From Porphyrobacter sp. LM 6 (GTDB lineage Bacteria; Pseudomonadota; Alphaproteobacteria; Sphingomonadales; Sphingomonadaceae): DNA of 64,000 bases. The DNA is taken from contig NZ_CP017113.1 in the NCBI RefSeq assembly GCF_001720465.1, positions 2,542,001-2,606,000 of the forward strand, in the 5' to 3' direction. The notes beneath the pieces are model-generated. The model did not search any database and was not told where the DNA came from. It saw only the letters and a program-made list of their open reading frames with translations. A program made the position numbers and the translations under genes. Numbering within the stretch: position 1 is the first letter of the stretch; the number at the start of each line of letters is the position of its first letter. Positions 42,197-50,549 of this stretch are shown here, in pieces.

Positions 42197-43105
42197 ATGT
42201 CAGGCGCTAGCATCGAACTGGTTGAGGTTGGTCCGCGCGACGGGCTCCAGAACGAGTCCGACATCATCGGCACCCCGACCAAGCTCGATCTGATCAACCG
42301 CATGATCGGCTATGGCGCACGGCGGCTGGAAGTGGCGAGCTTCGTCCACCCGCAGCGCGTGCCGCAAATGGCAGATGCCGAAGCCGTGATCGCGGGCCTG
42401 CCCGACCGCGCCGACTGCACCTATATCGGGCTCGTCCTCAACAAGCGCGGCGTGATGCGCGCGCTTGCCACCCGCGAGAACGGCGCGCGCGGGATCGACC
42501 AGATCGGCTGCGTGATCGTCGCCAGCGACACTTTCGGCCAGAAGAACCAGGGCCAGACCATCGCCGAAGGCCTCGCCGAAACGCGCGACATGCTGCGCTT
42601 CGCCAAGGCTGAAAGGCTGCGCGCGCAGGTCACCATCTCGGCCGCTTTCGGTTGCCCGTTCGAGGGCGAGGTCAAGCATTCGACCGTGCTCGCGATTGCC
42701 GAGGAACTGGCGATCGAGAACCCTGAAGAAATCGCGCTGGCGGATACAATCGGGGTCGGCACGCCGTTCGAAGCGGGCGAATTGTTCGGCAAGCTGGGCG
42801 AAGTGCTCGACGGGAAGATCCCGATGCGCGCGCATTTCCACAACACCCGCGGCACCGGCATCGCCAATGCGTGGGAGGCTTACAAGGCCGGCGTGCGGAT
42901 CTTCGACGCCTCGCTCGGCGGGCTCGGCGGCTGCCCCTTCGCGCCGCGCGCGACGGGCAATATCGCGACCGAGGACCTTATCTACATGATGGCGCGTTCC
43001 GGAGTGGACAGCGGCATCGATCTCGACGCGGCGATTGCCGCCAACAAGTGGTTTGCGGGCGAGCTGGGGCGCGAATTGCCCTCGGCCGTCGCCCGCGCGG
43101 CATAG
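42197..43105 (+). CDS. hydroxymethylglutaryl-CoA lyase-like enzyme
   Basis: 302-residue TIM-barrel lyase. Catalytic features of HMG-CoA lyase are kept: VGPRDGLQNE (Arg14, Asp15), the metal histidines in RAHFHNTRGTG, and the active-site cysteine loop GGLGGCPFAPRATGN. The usual HCHDTYG segment reads HFHNTRG, so substrate binding probably differs from HMG-CoA; related enzymes cleave citramalyl-CoA or other 3-hydroxy-3-methyl-acyl-CoAs. First gene of the plus-strand operon with hyuA/hyuB and a CoA-transferase, implying cleavage of a CoA thioester made by the latter. Confidence 0.88.
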   Translation: MSGASIELVEVGPRDGLQNESDIIGTPTKLDLINRMIGYGARRLEVASFVHPQRVPQMADAEAVIAGLPDRADCTYIGLVLNKRGVMRALATRENGARGIDQIGCVIVASDTFGQKNQGQTIAEGLAETRDMLRFAKAERLRAQVTISAAFGCPFEGEVKHSTVLAIAEELAIENPEEIALADTIGVGTPFEAGELFGKLGEVLDGKIPMRAHFHNTRGTGIANAWEAYKAGVRIFDASLGGLGGCPFAPRATGNIATEDLIYMMARSGVDSGIDLDAAIAANKWFAGELGRELPSAVARAA

Positions 43106-43120
43106 GTTAGAGGACACGGC

Positions 43121-45178
43121 ATGACTTACAGGTTGGGCGTTGATGTGGGCGGGACTTTCACCGACCTCTTGCTGTTTGACGAGGCGAGCGGCGCCTTCTG
43201 GCGGCACAAGACCCCCTCGACCCCGCATGACAGCTCGGAAGGCATCCTGACGGGTGTCAAAGCGATCACCGAAAAGGCCGGGATTACGGCTGCCGACATC
43301 ACCTATTTCCTCCACGGCACCACCGTGGCGACCAACGCCGTGCTCGAAGGCAAGGGCGCGAAGGTCGGCCTTGTGACCACGCAGGGCTACCGCGACATCA
43401 TGCAGATCGCGCGCAGCTTCGTGCCGGGGGGGCTTGCCGCGTGGATCGTGTGGCCCAAGCCCCAGCCGCTCGCGCGCCTCGAACACACGGTCGAAGTCCC
43501 AGGCCGCATGGACGCTCAAGGCCGCGAGGTTGCCCCGCTTGATGAAGACGCGGTGCGCGCGGCGCTGCGCAAGCTCAAGGGTGAGCGCGTAGAGGCGCTC
43601 ACCGTCAGCCTCATGAACGCATACCTCAACGGCGCGCACGAGGCCCGCATCGGCCAGATCGCCGCCGAGGAACTGCCCGGCATCCCGGTCTCACTCAGCC
43701 ACGAAGTCCTGCCCGAAATGCAGGAATACGAACGCACCCTCTCCACCGTCGCCAACGCGGCGGTGCGTCCGGTGGTGTCGAAATACGTTTCCAACCTGCG
43801 CACCAAGCTGGAGCAGGAAGGGCTCAAGGGCCGCCTCTCGCTGCTGCGTTCGGACGGCGGCTTGATGTCGAGCCAGAAGGCCGAAGAGCACCCCGTCAAC
43901 ATCCTCATGTCCGGCCCCGCCGGCGGGGTGACGGGCGCGCTGTGGGTCGCCAAGAACGCGGGCTTCGAGAATATCCTGACGCTCGATGTCGGCGGCACCT
44001 CGACCGACGTGGCGCTGATCCAGGGCCTCGAGCCGCGCCGCCAGCGCACCACCGAAGTGGGCCACCTGTCGGTCCGCGCTTCGGCGCTCGACGTAAAGAC
44101 CGTCGGCGCGGGCGGCGGCTCGATCGCCCACGTCCCCGAACTCACCAAGGCGCTGCGCGTCGGCCCGGAAAGCGCAGGCGCGGTGCCGGGGCCGGTCGCC
44201 TATAACAAGGGCGGCACGCTGCCCACCGTGACCGATGCCAACGTGGTGCTCGGCTACCTCCCCGAAGACCTCCTCGGCGGCAGCTTTAAGCTCGACCGCG
44301 AGGGTGCGAAGGTGGCGGTGCAGACCATCGCCGATGCGTTGGGCGTCACGCTGATGGAAGCCGCGCGCGGGATCATCGACATCGTCAACGAGAACATGTT
44401 CGGCGCGCTGCGGATGATCTCCGTCCAGCAGGGCTACGACCCGCGCGAGTTTGCGCTGATGGGCTTCGGCGGAGCCGGACCGCTCCACGTCAATGCAGTC
44501 GCCCGCCTGATGGGTAGCTGGCCCGCGATCTCGCCCGTCTCCCCCGGTGTGCTCTGCGCGCTCGGCGATGCGACCACGCGGATGCGGACCGAGACGGCGC
44601 GCAGCTTCTCGCGCCTCGCCAAGGACACCACCATCGCCGATCTCGTTGCCGTGCTGGACGAAATGGCCGCGCAGACCCGCAGCGAATTGCTCGCCGACGG
44701 CATTCCCGACGACCAGATCACCTCGCTGTTCGAAATCGACGTGCGCTATGCGGGCCAAGCCTTCGAAGTGCCGCTCACCATTACGCAGGCCGTGCTGGAG
44801 GCGGACGGGATCGAAGGCATCCTCGCCCGCTTCGACGAGGAACACCGCCGCCTGTTCACCTTCAACATGGATACCCCGCACGAGATCGTGAACCTGCGGG
44901 CCGTGGCGCAGGGGCAGTCCCCCGCCCTCCCCGCGGCCGAACTGCCCAAGGGCGACGGCAATCCCGCCGCCGCCAAGATTCGCGACCACGTGATGTGGAT
45001 CGGCGGCGAAGAGCGCGCGGCGGTGATCTACGACCGCGCCAAGCTCCGCCAGGGCGACGTGATCGAAGGCCCGGCGATCATCATCGAGATGGATTCGACC
45101 ACGCTGGTCGAACACGACTGCCGCGCCCGCGTCGACGCGGTCGGCAACATCCTCATCACCTTGAAGACGGAAGGCTAA
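43121..45178 (+). CDS. hyuA: hydantoinase/oxoprolinase family subunit A
   Basis: 685 residues of the ASKHA-fold HyuA family: RLGVDVGGTFTDLLLFD (phosphate 1 motif), YFLHGTTVATNAVLEGKGAKVGLVTT, SHEVLPEMQEYERTLSTVANA, LMSGPAGGVTGA, ILTLDVGGTSTDVALI, GAGGGSIAHV, and LMGFGGAGPLHVNAVA. Together with subunit B it performs ATP-dependent hydrolysis of cyclic amides (hydantoins, 5-oxoproline) or carboxylation of ketones in related enzymes. GAGGA ribosome site before the ATG; subunit B starts 4 bp after the stop. Substrate is undetermined. Confidence 0.92.
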   Translation: MTYRLGVDVGGTFTDLLLFDEASGAFWRHKTPSTPHDSSEGILTGVKAITEKAGITAADITYFLHGTTVATNAVLEGKGAKVGLVTTQGYRDIMQIARSFVPGGLAAWIVWPKPQPLARLEHTVEVPGRMDAQGREVAPLDEDAVRAALRKLKGERVEALTVSLMNAYLNGAHEARIGQIAAEELPGIPVSLSHEVLPEMQEYERTLSTVANAAVRPVVSKYVSNLRTKLEQEGLKGRLSLLRSDGGLMSSQKAEEHPVNILMSGPAGGVTGALWVAKNAGFENILTLDVGGTSTDVALIQGLEPRRQRTTEVGHLSVRASALDVKTVGAGGGSIAHVPELTKALRVGPESAGAVPGPVAYNKGGTLPTVTDANVVLGYLPEDLLGGSFKLDREGAKVAVQTIADALGVTLMEAARGIIDIVNENMFGALRMISVQQGYDPREFALMGFGGAGPLHVNAVARLMGSWPAISPVSPGVLCALGDATTRMRTETARSFSRLAKDTTIADLVAVLDEMAAQTRSELLADGIPDDQITSLFEIDVRYAGQAFEVPLTITQAVLEADGIEGILARFDEEHRRLFTFNMDTPHEIVNLRAVAQGQSPALPAAELPKGDGNPAAAKIRDHVMWIGGEERAAVIYDRAKLRQGDVIEGPAIIIEMDSTTLVEHDCRARVDAVGNILITLKTEG

Positions 45179-45182
45179 GACC

Positions 45183-47081
45183 ATGCCGGCTCGCATCATC
45201 GAACCCAACACCACCCCCTTCGCCAAGATCGCTATCGATCCAGTGACGCTCGACATCATCGAGAACGCGCTGCGTAACGCGCGCATCGAGATGGACGCGA
45301 CGCTGGTGCGCACCGCAATGTCGCCGGGCATCCGCGAACAGGGTGACGCCTTCCCGCTGATCTCCGATCCGGCGGGCAAGATGATCGTCGGCCAGTTCGG
45401 CAGCTTCATCGACGGCTTCCTCAAGCAGTACGACGGCACCATCGAGGACGGGGACATGATCTTCCTGTCCGATCCCTATTCCTGCGGCGGCGCGGTCAGC
45501 CACTCGAACGACTGGCTGGTGCTGCTTCCCGTGTTCAAGGATGGCCGCCTGCTCGCCTACACCGCGATGTTCGGCCACCAGAGCGACATCGGCGGCTCCG
45601 TCCCCGGATCGATGCCGATCGGCGCGTCCTCGATCTTCGAAGAGGGCGTGCGCATCCCGCCCGTGAAGATTTGGAAGAAGGGCGAATACAACGAAGACCT
45701 GATGAAGCTGGTGATGCACCAGACCCGCAAGCCCGACTGGTGCCAGGCGGACCTTAACGCCCTCATCGCCTCCTGCCGCGTCGCCGCGCGCCGCGTGATC
45801 GAAATGGCCGAACGCTTCGGCGACGATGTCTATGTCTCGGCCACGCAGGAGCTGCTCGCGCGCAACCACCGCGCGATGAAGGCGCTGCTGGCGATGGCGG
45901 TGGCTGAGGAACCCGTCAGCTTCGAGGATTACATCTGCGACGACGGCAAGGGCTACGGCCCCTACAAGATCCGCTGCACGATGTGGCGCGAGGGCGACAA
46001 GGTGGTGCTCGATTTCGAAGGCACCGATCCGCAGTCGGCCGCCTCGATAAACTTTTTCCTCAATGAAAACATGTTCAAGATGTTCTTCGGCATCTACATG
46101 ATCATGGTCTTCGATCCGCAGATCCTGTTCAATGACGGGTTCTACGATCTGATCGAGGTGCGCATCCCGCAAGGCTCGCTCTTGAAGCCGCACTTCCCCG
46201 CCGCGCTGTCGGGCCGCACCCATGCGCTGGGCCGCATCTTCGACATTCTGGGCGGTCTGCTCGGCCAGAAGACGCCGGAATTCCTCAACGCCGCCGGATT
46301 CTCCTCCAGCCCCCACCTGTTCTATTCCGGCTGGGACAGCCGCGAGGATGGTACGCGCGACTGGTTCCAGCTGTTCCAGATCGGCTTCGGCGGCATTCCG
46401 GGCCGACCGCTGGGTGACGGGCCGGACGGGCACTCGCTGTGGCCGGGCTTCACCAATGTCCCCAACGAGTTCCTCGAACGCTACTTCCCGCTGCGGATCG
46501 AACGCTATTCGACCGCGCCCGACAGCGGCGGGGCTGGTCTGCATCGCGGCGGCAACGGCATCCACATGACCTACCGCTTCCTCGCCGATGGCGAGATCGC
46601 GATCCATGATGACCGCTGGTTCGTGCCGCCGTGGGGCGTCAATGGCGGGCATCCGGGCGCGCGGGCGAAGAAGGTGCTGGAACGCGCCGATGGCTCGCAG
46701 ACGATTGTCGGCAACAAGGTCGAAAGCGTTGCCGTGAAGGCGGGCGATCTGCTGCACTTCATCACCTGGGGCGGCGGCGGCTGGGGCGACCCGCTGGCCC
46801 GCGATCCGGAGCTAGTGGGCCTCGAAATCCGGCAGGGCCTCGTCACCCCCGAAGGCGCGCGTGCCTATGGCGTGGTGGTGGATGGTGCGGGCGTGGTGGA
46901 CGCTGCCGCAACCGCAGCCCTGCGCGCCGAAATGGCAGCCAGCCGCGGCGAACTGCCGCTGTTCGATTACGGCCCCGGCATCGACGCATTGCGCGCCAAT
47001 TGCGAGGCCGAAACCGGCCTGCCCGCCCCGATCCAGCCGGTCTGGGCCAATGCCTATACCATGCGGGAGGCCGCCGAATGA
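45183..47081 (+). CDS. hyuB: hydantoinase B/oxoprolinase family subunit
   Basis: 632 residues of the HyuB family: IDPVTLDIIENALRNARIEMDATLVRTAMSP, QFGSFIDGFLKQYDGTIEDGDMIFLSDPYSCGGAVSHSNDW, FGHQSDIGGSVPGSMPIGASSIFEEGVRIPPVKI, and the C-terminal GGAGLHRGGNGIHMTYRF and FITWGGGGWGDPLARDPELV. It pairs with HyuA. The ATGA overlap with the CoA-transferase start supports coupled expression. Compared with the classical pair it has no unusual truncation or insertion that I could see. Confidence 0.92.
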   Translation: MPARIIEPNTTPFAKIAIDPVTLDIIENALRNARIEMDATLVRTAMSPGIREQGDAFPLISDPAGKMIVGQFGSFIDGFLKQYDGTIEDGDMIFLSDPYSCGGAVSHSNDWLVLLPVFKDGRLLAYTAMFGHQSDIGGSVPGSMPIGASSIFEEGVRIPPVKIWKKGEYNEDLMKLVMHQTRKPDWCQADLNALIASCRVAARRVIEMAERFGDDVYVSATQELLARNHRAMKALLAMAVAEEPVSFEDYICDDGKGYGPYKIRCTMWREGDKVVLDFEGTDPQSAASINFFLNENMFKMFFGIYMIMVFDPQILFNDGFYDLIEVRIPQGSLLKPHFPAALSGRTHALGRIFDILGGLLGQKTPEFLNAAGFSSSPHLFYSGWDSREDGTRDWFQLFQIGFGGIPGRPLGDGPDGHSLWPGFTNVPNEFLERYFPLRIERYSTAPDSGGAGLHRGGNGIHMTYRFLADGEIAIHDDRWFVPPWGVNGGHPGARAKKVLERADGSQTIVGNKVESVAVKAGDLLHFITWGGGGWGDPLARDPELVGLEIRQGLVTPEGARAYGVVVDGAGVVDAAATAALRAEMAASRGELPLFDYGPGIDALRANCEAETGLPAPIQPVWANAYTMREAAE

Positions 47082-48259
47082 GCGCGCTTGCAGGGATCAA
47101 AGTCGTCGAAATGGGCCAGCTCCTCGCCGGCCCGTTCTGCGGCCAATTGCTCGGCGACATGGGCGCCGATGTCGTCAAGATCGAGCCGCCGGGCGCGGGC
47201 GATCCGATGCGCAACTGGGGTCAGGGCGACGAGAAGGTGCAGTGGGAAGTGATCGCGCGCAACAAGCGCTCGGTCACCTGCAACCTGCGCGTGCCTGAAG
47301 GTCAGGCGCTGGCGAAGAAGCTCATCGCTCAGGCCGACGTGCTGATCGAGAACTTCAAGCCCGGCACGCTCGAACGCTGGGGCATGAGCCCGACGGAACT
47401 CCACGCGATCAACCCCGGCCTGATCATCGCGCGCATGTCGGGCTACGGGCAGGACGGCCCCTATTCCGAACGCGCAGGCTTCGGCGGGATTGGCGAGGCG
47501 ATGGGCGGGTGGCGCTACATCGTCGGCGATCCCGACCGGCCCCCTGCCCGCATGGGCATCTCGATCGGCGACACGCTGTGCGCGACCTATGGCTGCATGG
47601 GCGTGCTCGCCGCGCTCCACCACCGCGAGAAGACCGGCGAAGGTCAGGTGGTCGATTCCGCGCTCTATGAAGCAGTGTTGCAGGTGATGGAGGGGCTGGT
47701 CCCCGAATATGACCGCAACGGCGTGATCCGCGAACGTTCCGGCTCGGTGCTCAAGGGCATTGCCCCGTCCAACGTCTATACCTGCAAGGACGGCGTCTAC
47801 ATGATCGGCGCCAATGGCGATGCGATCTTCACGCGGCTGTGCCAGGCGATGGGCCGTCCGGAACTGGCGCAGGATGAACGCTATTCGACCCACATCGCGC
47901 GCGGCATCCATCAGGATGAACTCGATGCGCTGGTCAACGCATGGACCGGCACGCTCACCGTTGATGAAGTCGATGCGCTGATGACCGAATATTCGATCCC
48001 CGCAGGCCGGGTCTACCGCGCCCCCGATATGCTTGCCGATCCGCACTTTCAGGCGCGCGAGGCGATCATCGAGGTCGAGACCCAGAAGCGTGGGCGCATC
48101 AAGATGCAGAACGCCTTCCCCAAGCTTTCAAAGACCCCCTCGACCATCCGCCGCCCCGCGCCTGCCGCGCCCGGGCAGGACAATGCCGAGGTATTCGCCG
48201 AGCGGCTGGGGCTGGATGCGGCCGAGCTTGAACGGCTGACTGCGGCGGGGATCATCTGA
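47078..48259 (+). CDS. family III (CaiB/BaiF) CoA-transferase
   Basis: 393 residues with the family start GIKVVEMGQLLAGPFCGQLLGDMGADVVKIEPP, NKRSVTCNLRVPEG, LIENFKPGTLERWGM and the catalytic aspartate in GISIGDTLCATYGCMG (Asp165). Such enzymes move CoA between carboxylic acids through aspartyl-CoA thioester intermediates. Encoded between HyuB and an amidase and in one operon with an HMG-CoA-lyase-like enzyme, it probably activates the acid released by HyuAB or the amidase. The acid and CoA donor are unknown. Confidence 0.92.
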   Translation: MSALAGIKVVEMGQLLAGPFCGQLLGDMGADVVKIEPPGAGDPMRNWGQGDEKVQWEVIARNKRSVTCNLRVPEGQALAKKLIAQADVLIENFKPGTLERWGMSPTELHAINPGLIIARMSGYGQDGPYSERAGFGGIGEAMGGWRYIVGDPDRPPARMGISIGDTLCATYGCMGVLAALHHREKTGEGQVVDSALYEAVLQVMEGLVPEYDRNGVIRERSGSVLKGIAPSNVYTCKDGVYMIGANGDAIFTRLCQAMGRPELAQDERYSTHIARGIHQDELDALVNAWTGTLTVDEVDALMTEYSIPAGRVYRAPDMLADPHFQAREAIIEVETQKRGRIKMQNAFPKLSKTPSTIRRPAPAAPGQDNAEVFAERLGLDAAELERLTAAGII

Positions 48260-48894
48260 TGGGAGGCCCTTCGGCATCCGACAATTACGCCGGGGTGTTC
48301 GAAGGGCGGCTCCAGCCGGGCAGCCGTCCGGCGCTGCTGATCGTCGATGTGGTGACGGCCTACCTGACGCAAGGCTCGCCGTTGTTCATGGAGACTGCCG
48401 CTGCTGCGCGCGACAGCAATCGCCGTCTGGCCGAAGCGGCGCGGGCGGCGGGCGTGCCGGTGGTGTTCACCAATGTCCAATACCAGCCCGGCGGCGCAGA
48501 TGGCGGGGTGTTCTACCGCAAGGCGCCGGTGCTCAAAGCCTTCGACGAAGGCTCGCCGCTGGGCGCCTTTCCCGATGATCTCACCCCGCATCCGGGCGAC
48601 CGGGTGGTGACCAAGCAATATCCCAGCGCCTTCTTCGGCACCGGGCTTGCCGACGCGCTCCATGCTGACGGCATCGATACGCTGATCATCACCGGCTATT
48701 CGACCTCGGGCTGCGTGCGCGCCTCGGCGCTCGATGCGATGCAATACGGCTTTGTGCCGCTGGTGGTGCGCGAAGCCTGCGCCGACCGCCATGAGGCCCC
48801 TCACGAAGCCAACCTGTTCGATCTTCAGGCCAAATATGCCGAAGTCATCAGCGAGGCCGAGGCGCTCGCAGTGATCGCCCGCGCCGGCGGCTGA
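48259..48894 (+). CDS. isochorismatase-family amidohydrolase, N-carbamoyl-amidase-like
   Basis: 211-residue cysteine hydrolase with the Asp-Lys-Cys triad: Asp30 (ALLIVDVVTAYL), Lys119 (VVTKQYPSAFFGT) and Cys152 (ITGYSTSGCVRASALDAMQYG). The STSGCVRAS form resembles N-carbamoylsarcosine amidase and maleamate amidohydrolase more than isochorismatase. In operon with HyuAB it could remove a carbamoyl or amide group from the ring-opened product. TGATG overlap with the CoA-transferase stop. Last gene of the operon; the next gene begins 164 bp later. Confidence 0.88.
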   Translation: MGGPSASDNYAGVFEGRLQPGSRPALLIVDVVTAYLTQGSPLFMETAAAARDSNRRLAEAARAAGVPVVFTNVQYQPGGADGGVFYRKAPVLKAFDEGSPLGAFPDDLTPHPGDRVVTKQYPSAFFGTGLADALHADGIDTLIITGYSTSGCVRASALDAMQYGFVPLVVREACADRHEAPHEANLFDLQAKYAEVISEAEALAVIARAGG

Positions 48895-49058
48895 CCGCCG
48901 CCCTCCTCGCTCCCGAAAATTGTCTCACGCTCGCGAAGGGTTCGCGCGCCTGGCGCGTTGACGATGCAGCCTCTGCCCGTGACAATGGGCGGGCATCGAT
49001 AGCAAGCGCAGCGGGAGGATCTGGTGATGCAGGTAACACGGCAGAAGGAGCGGCGGCC

Positions 49059-50543
49059 ATGACCCCGGCCAGCATCGCCCTGCACCGCTTCGGCTACGGC
49101 TTCGCGCCGCGCCAGACCGCGCCCGGTGACGCACGCAAGTTCCTGCTGCGCCAGATGGACGACTACGACCCCTCCCCCCGCCCCATCGCCGAGCGCGCCA
49201 ACACCCGCGGCAAGACCGGCGAGATGATCGAGATGCTGCGCGACCTGCGCGACCGGACCCGCGAGGCCGGTGCCATGGCCGAAGCCGAAGGCATGACCGG
49301 TGCGATGGCCGATAGCGCCGCCGAAGCCATGTCCCCCGCCGATGCACGCGCCGCAGCGCTTGCCGGATTGCCCCCCGAATACCGCGCCAAGGTGATCGAG
49401 GCGCGCGGTGTGCTGGCGAGCGATGTCGCCGCGCGCGTCAACGTCGCTGTCGCCAGCCGCACCCCGATGATGGAGCGGCTGGTGCATTTCTGGTCCAATC
49501 ACTTCAGCGTCTCGGTCGGCAAGCCGGGGACGCAGTTCGAAGTCGGCCACCACGAATTTGCCGCGATCCGCCCGCACGTGCTCGGCCGCTTCGGCGATAT
49601 GCTCAAAGCGGCGGTGCTGCATCCGGCGATGCTGATCTATCTCGACCAGTTCCAGTCACTGGGGCCGAATGCCCCGTTCCAGCAGCGTGCCGCACGGCGC
49701 CGCGGCGGCGATCCCCAGCGCCCACGCGGTCTGAACGAAAATCTCGCGCGCGAAATCCTCGAACTGCACACGCTCGGCGTGGATGGCGGCTATTCGCAGG
49801 CCGACGTGACCGAGTTCGCCCGCGCGCTGACGGGCTGGACAGTGCCGGGCCTTGGCCGCGTCGGCCGGTTCGCCGAAGATCAGGAAAGCGGCGCGGCCTT
49901 TGTCGCAGTCGCGCATGAGCCCGGCGCGCGGCAGGTGATCGGGCGCCGCTATCCGGAAGGAGGCGCAAAGCAGGCGCTGGCGATCCTCGATGATCTGGCC
50001 GCCCATCCCGCGACCGCGCGGCATATCGCCACCAAGCTCGCGCGGCACTTTGCCGGCGACACCCCGCCGCCCGCGCTCGTCTCCCGGCTCGAAGCCGATT
50101 TCCGCGCCACCGGCGGCGATCTGGCGAGCCTCACGCGCACGCTGATCGAAGCACCCGAAGTCTGGGCCGAAGGGCCGGTCAAGTTCCGCACCCCGTTCGA
50201 ATGGTTCATCGCCGCATTGCGCCTCAGCGGCAGCAGCCAGCTTGATGGGCGGCGGATCGCCGGGGCGCTCGGACAGATCGGACAGGTGCCGTGGCGCGCG
50301 CAATCGCCAGCGGGCTATGACGACATTTCCGCCAGCTGGGCCGGGCCGGACGCGCTGCTCAAGCGGGTCGAGCTGGCCGAACGGATCGCGCGTGATGCGC
50401 CGCTCGAGGATGTCATGGCCCGCGCCGAAGCCGCCTTTCCCGGCGCGCTCGGCAATGTCACCCGCACCCAGCTCGCCCGCGCCGAAAGCGGGCGGCAGGC
50501 ACTCGCGCTGCTGCTGGTGTCCCCTGAAATGCTGCGGAGGTAG
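49059..50543 (+). CDS. DUF1800 family protein
   Basis: 494 residues with the DUF1800 hallmarks ALHRFGYG at the start, MERLVHFWSNHFSVS, GLNENLAREILELHTLGVDGGYSQADVTEFARALTGWT and HIATKLARHFAGD. The biochemical function is unknown; these proteins are nearly always encoded with a DUF1501 protein, as here (7 bp downstream). Unusually there is an Ala/Met-rich insertion around residues 65-110 (AGAMAEAEGMTGAMADSAAEAM). GGAG ribosome site precedes the ATG. No clear signal peptide. Confidence 0.85.
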   Translation: MTPASIALHRFGYGFAPRQTAPGDARKFLLRQMDDYDPSPRPIAERANTRGKTGEMIEMLRDLRDRTREAGAMAEAEGMTGAMADSAAEAMSPADARAAALAGLPPEYRAKVIEARGVLASDVAARVNVAVASRTPMMERLVHFWSNHFSVSVGKPGTQFEVGHHEFAAIRPHVLGRFGDMLKAAVLHPAMLIYLDQFQSLGPNAPFQQRAARRRGGDPQRPRGLNENLAREILELHTLGVDGGYSQADVTEFARALTGWTVPGLGRVGRFAEDQESGAAFVAVAHEPGARQVIGRRYPEGGAKQALAILDDLAAHPATARHIATKLARHFAGDTPPPALVSRLEADFRATGGDLASLTRTLIEAPEVWAEGPVKFRTPFEWFIAALRLSGSSQLDGRRIAGALGQIGQVPWRAQSPAGYDDISASWAGPDALLKRVELAERIARDAPLEDVMARAEAAFPGALGNVTRTQLARAESGRQALALLLVSPEMLRR

Positions 50544-50549
50544 GCCGCC

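Noticed and set aside
44980..45000. Second parS site around CCACGTGATG
   Set aside because: Shares only the CACGTG core, inside hyuA; flanks do not match the consensus.
42197..48894. Assignment of the plus-strand operon as creatinine/N-methylhydantoin degradation
   Set aside because: HyuAB plus an N-carbamoyl-amidase-like protein fits, but the CoA-transferase and HMG-CoA-lyase-like enzyme have no place in that pathway and no sarcosine enzymes are adjacent.
40447..48894. Nicotinate (maleamate/maleate) pathway
   Set aside because: A racemase-fold enzyme and maleamate-amidase-like protein recall NicE/NicF, but the catalytic cysteines of maleate isomerase are absent and no NicX, NicC or NicD genes are present.
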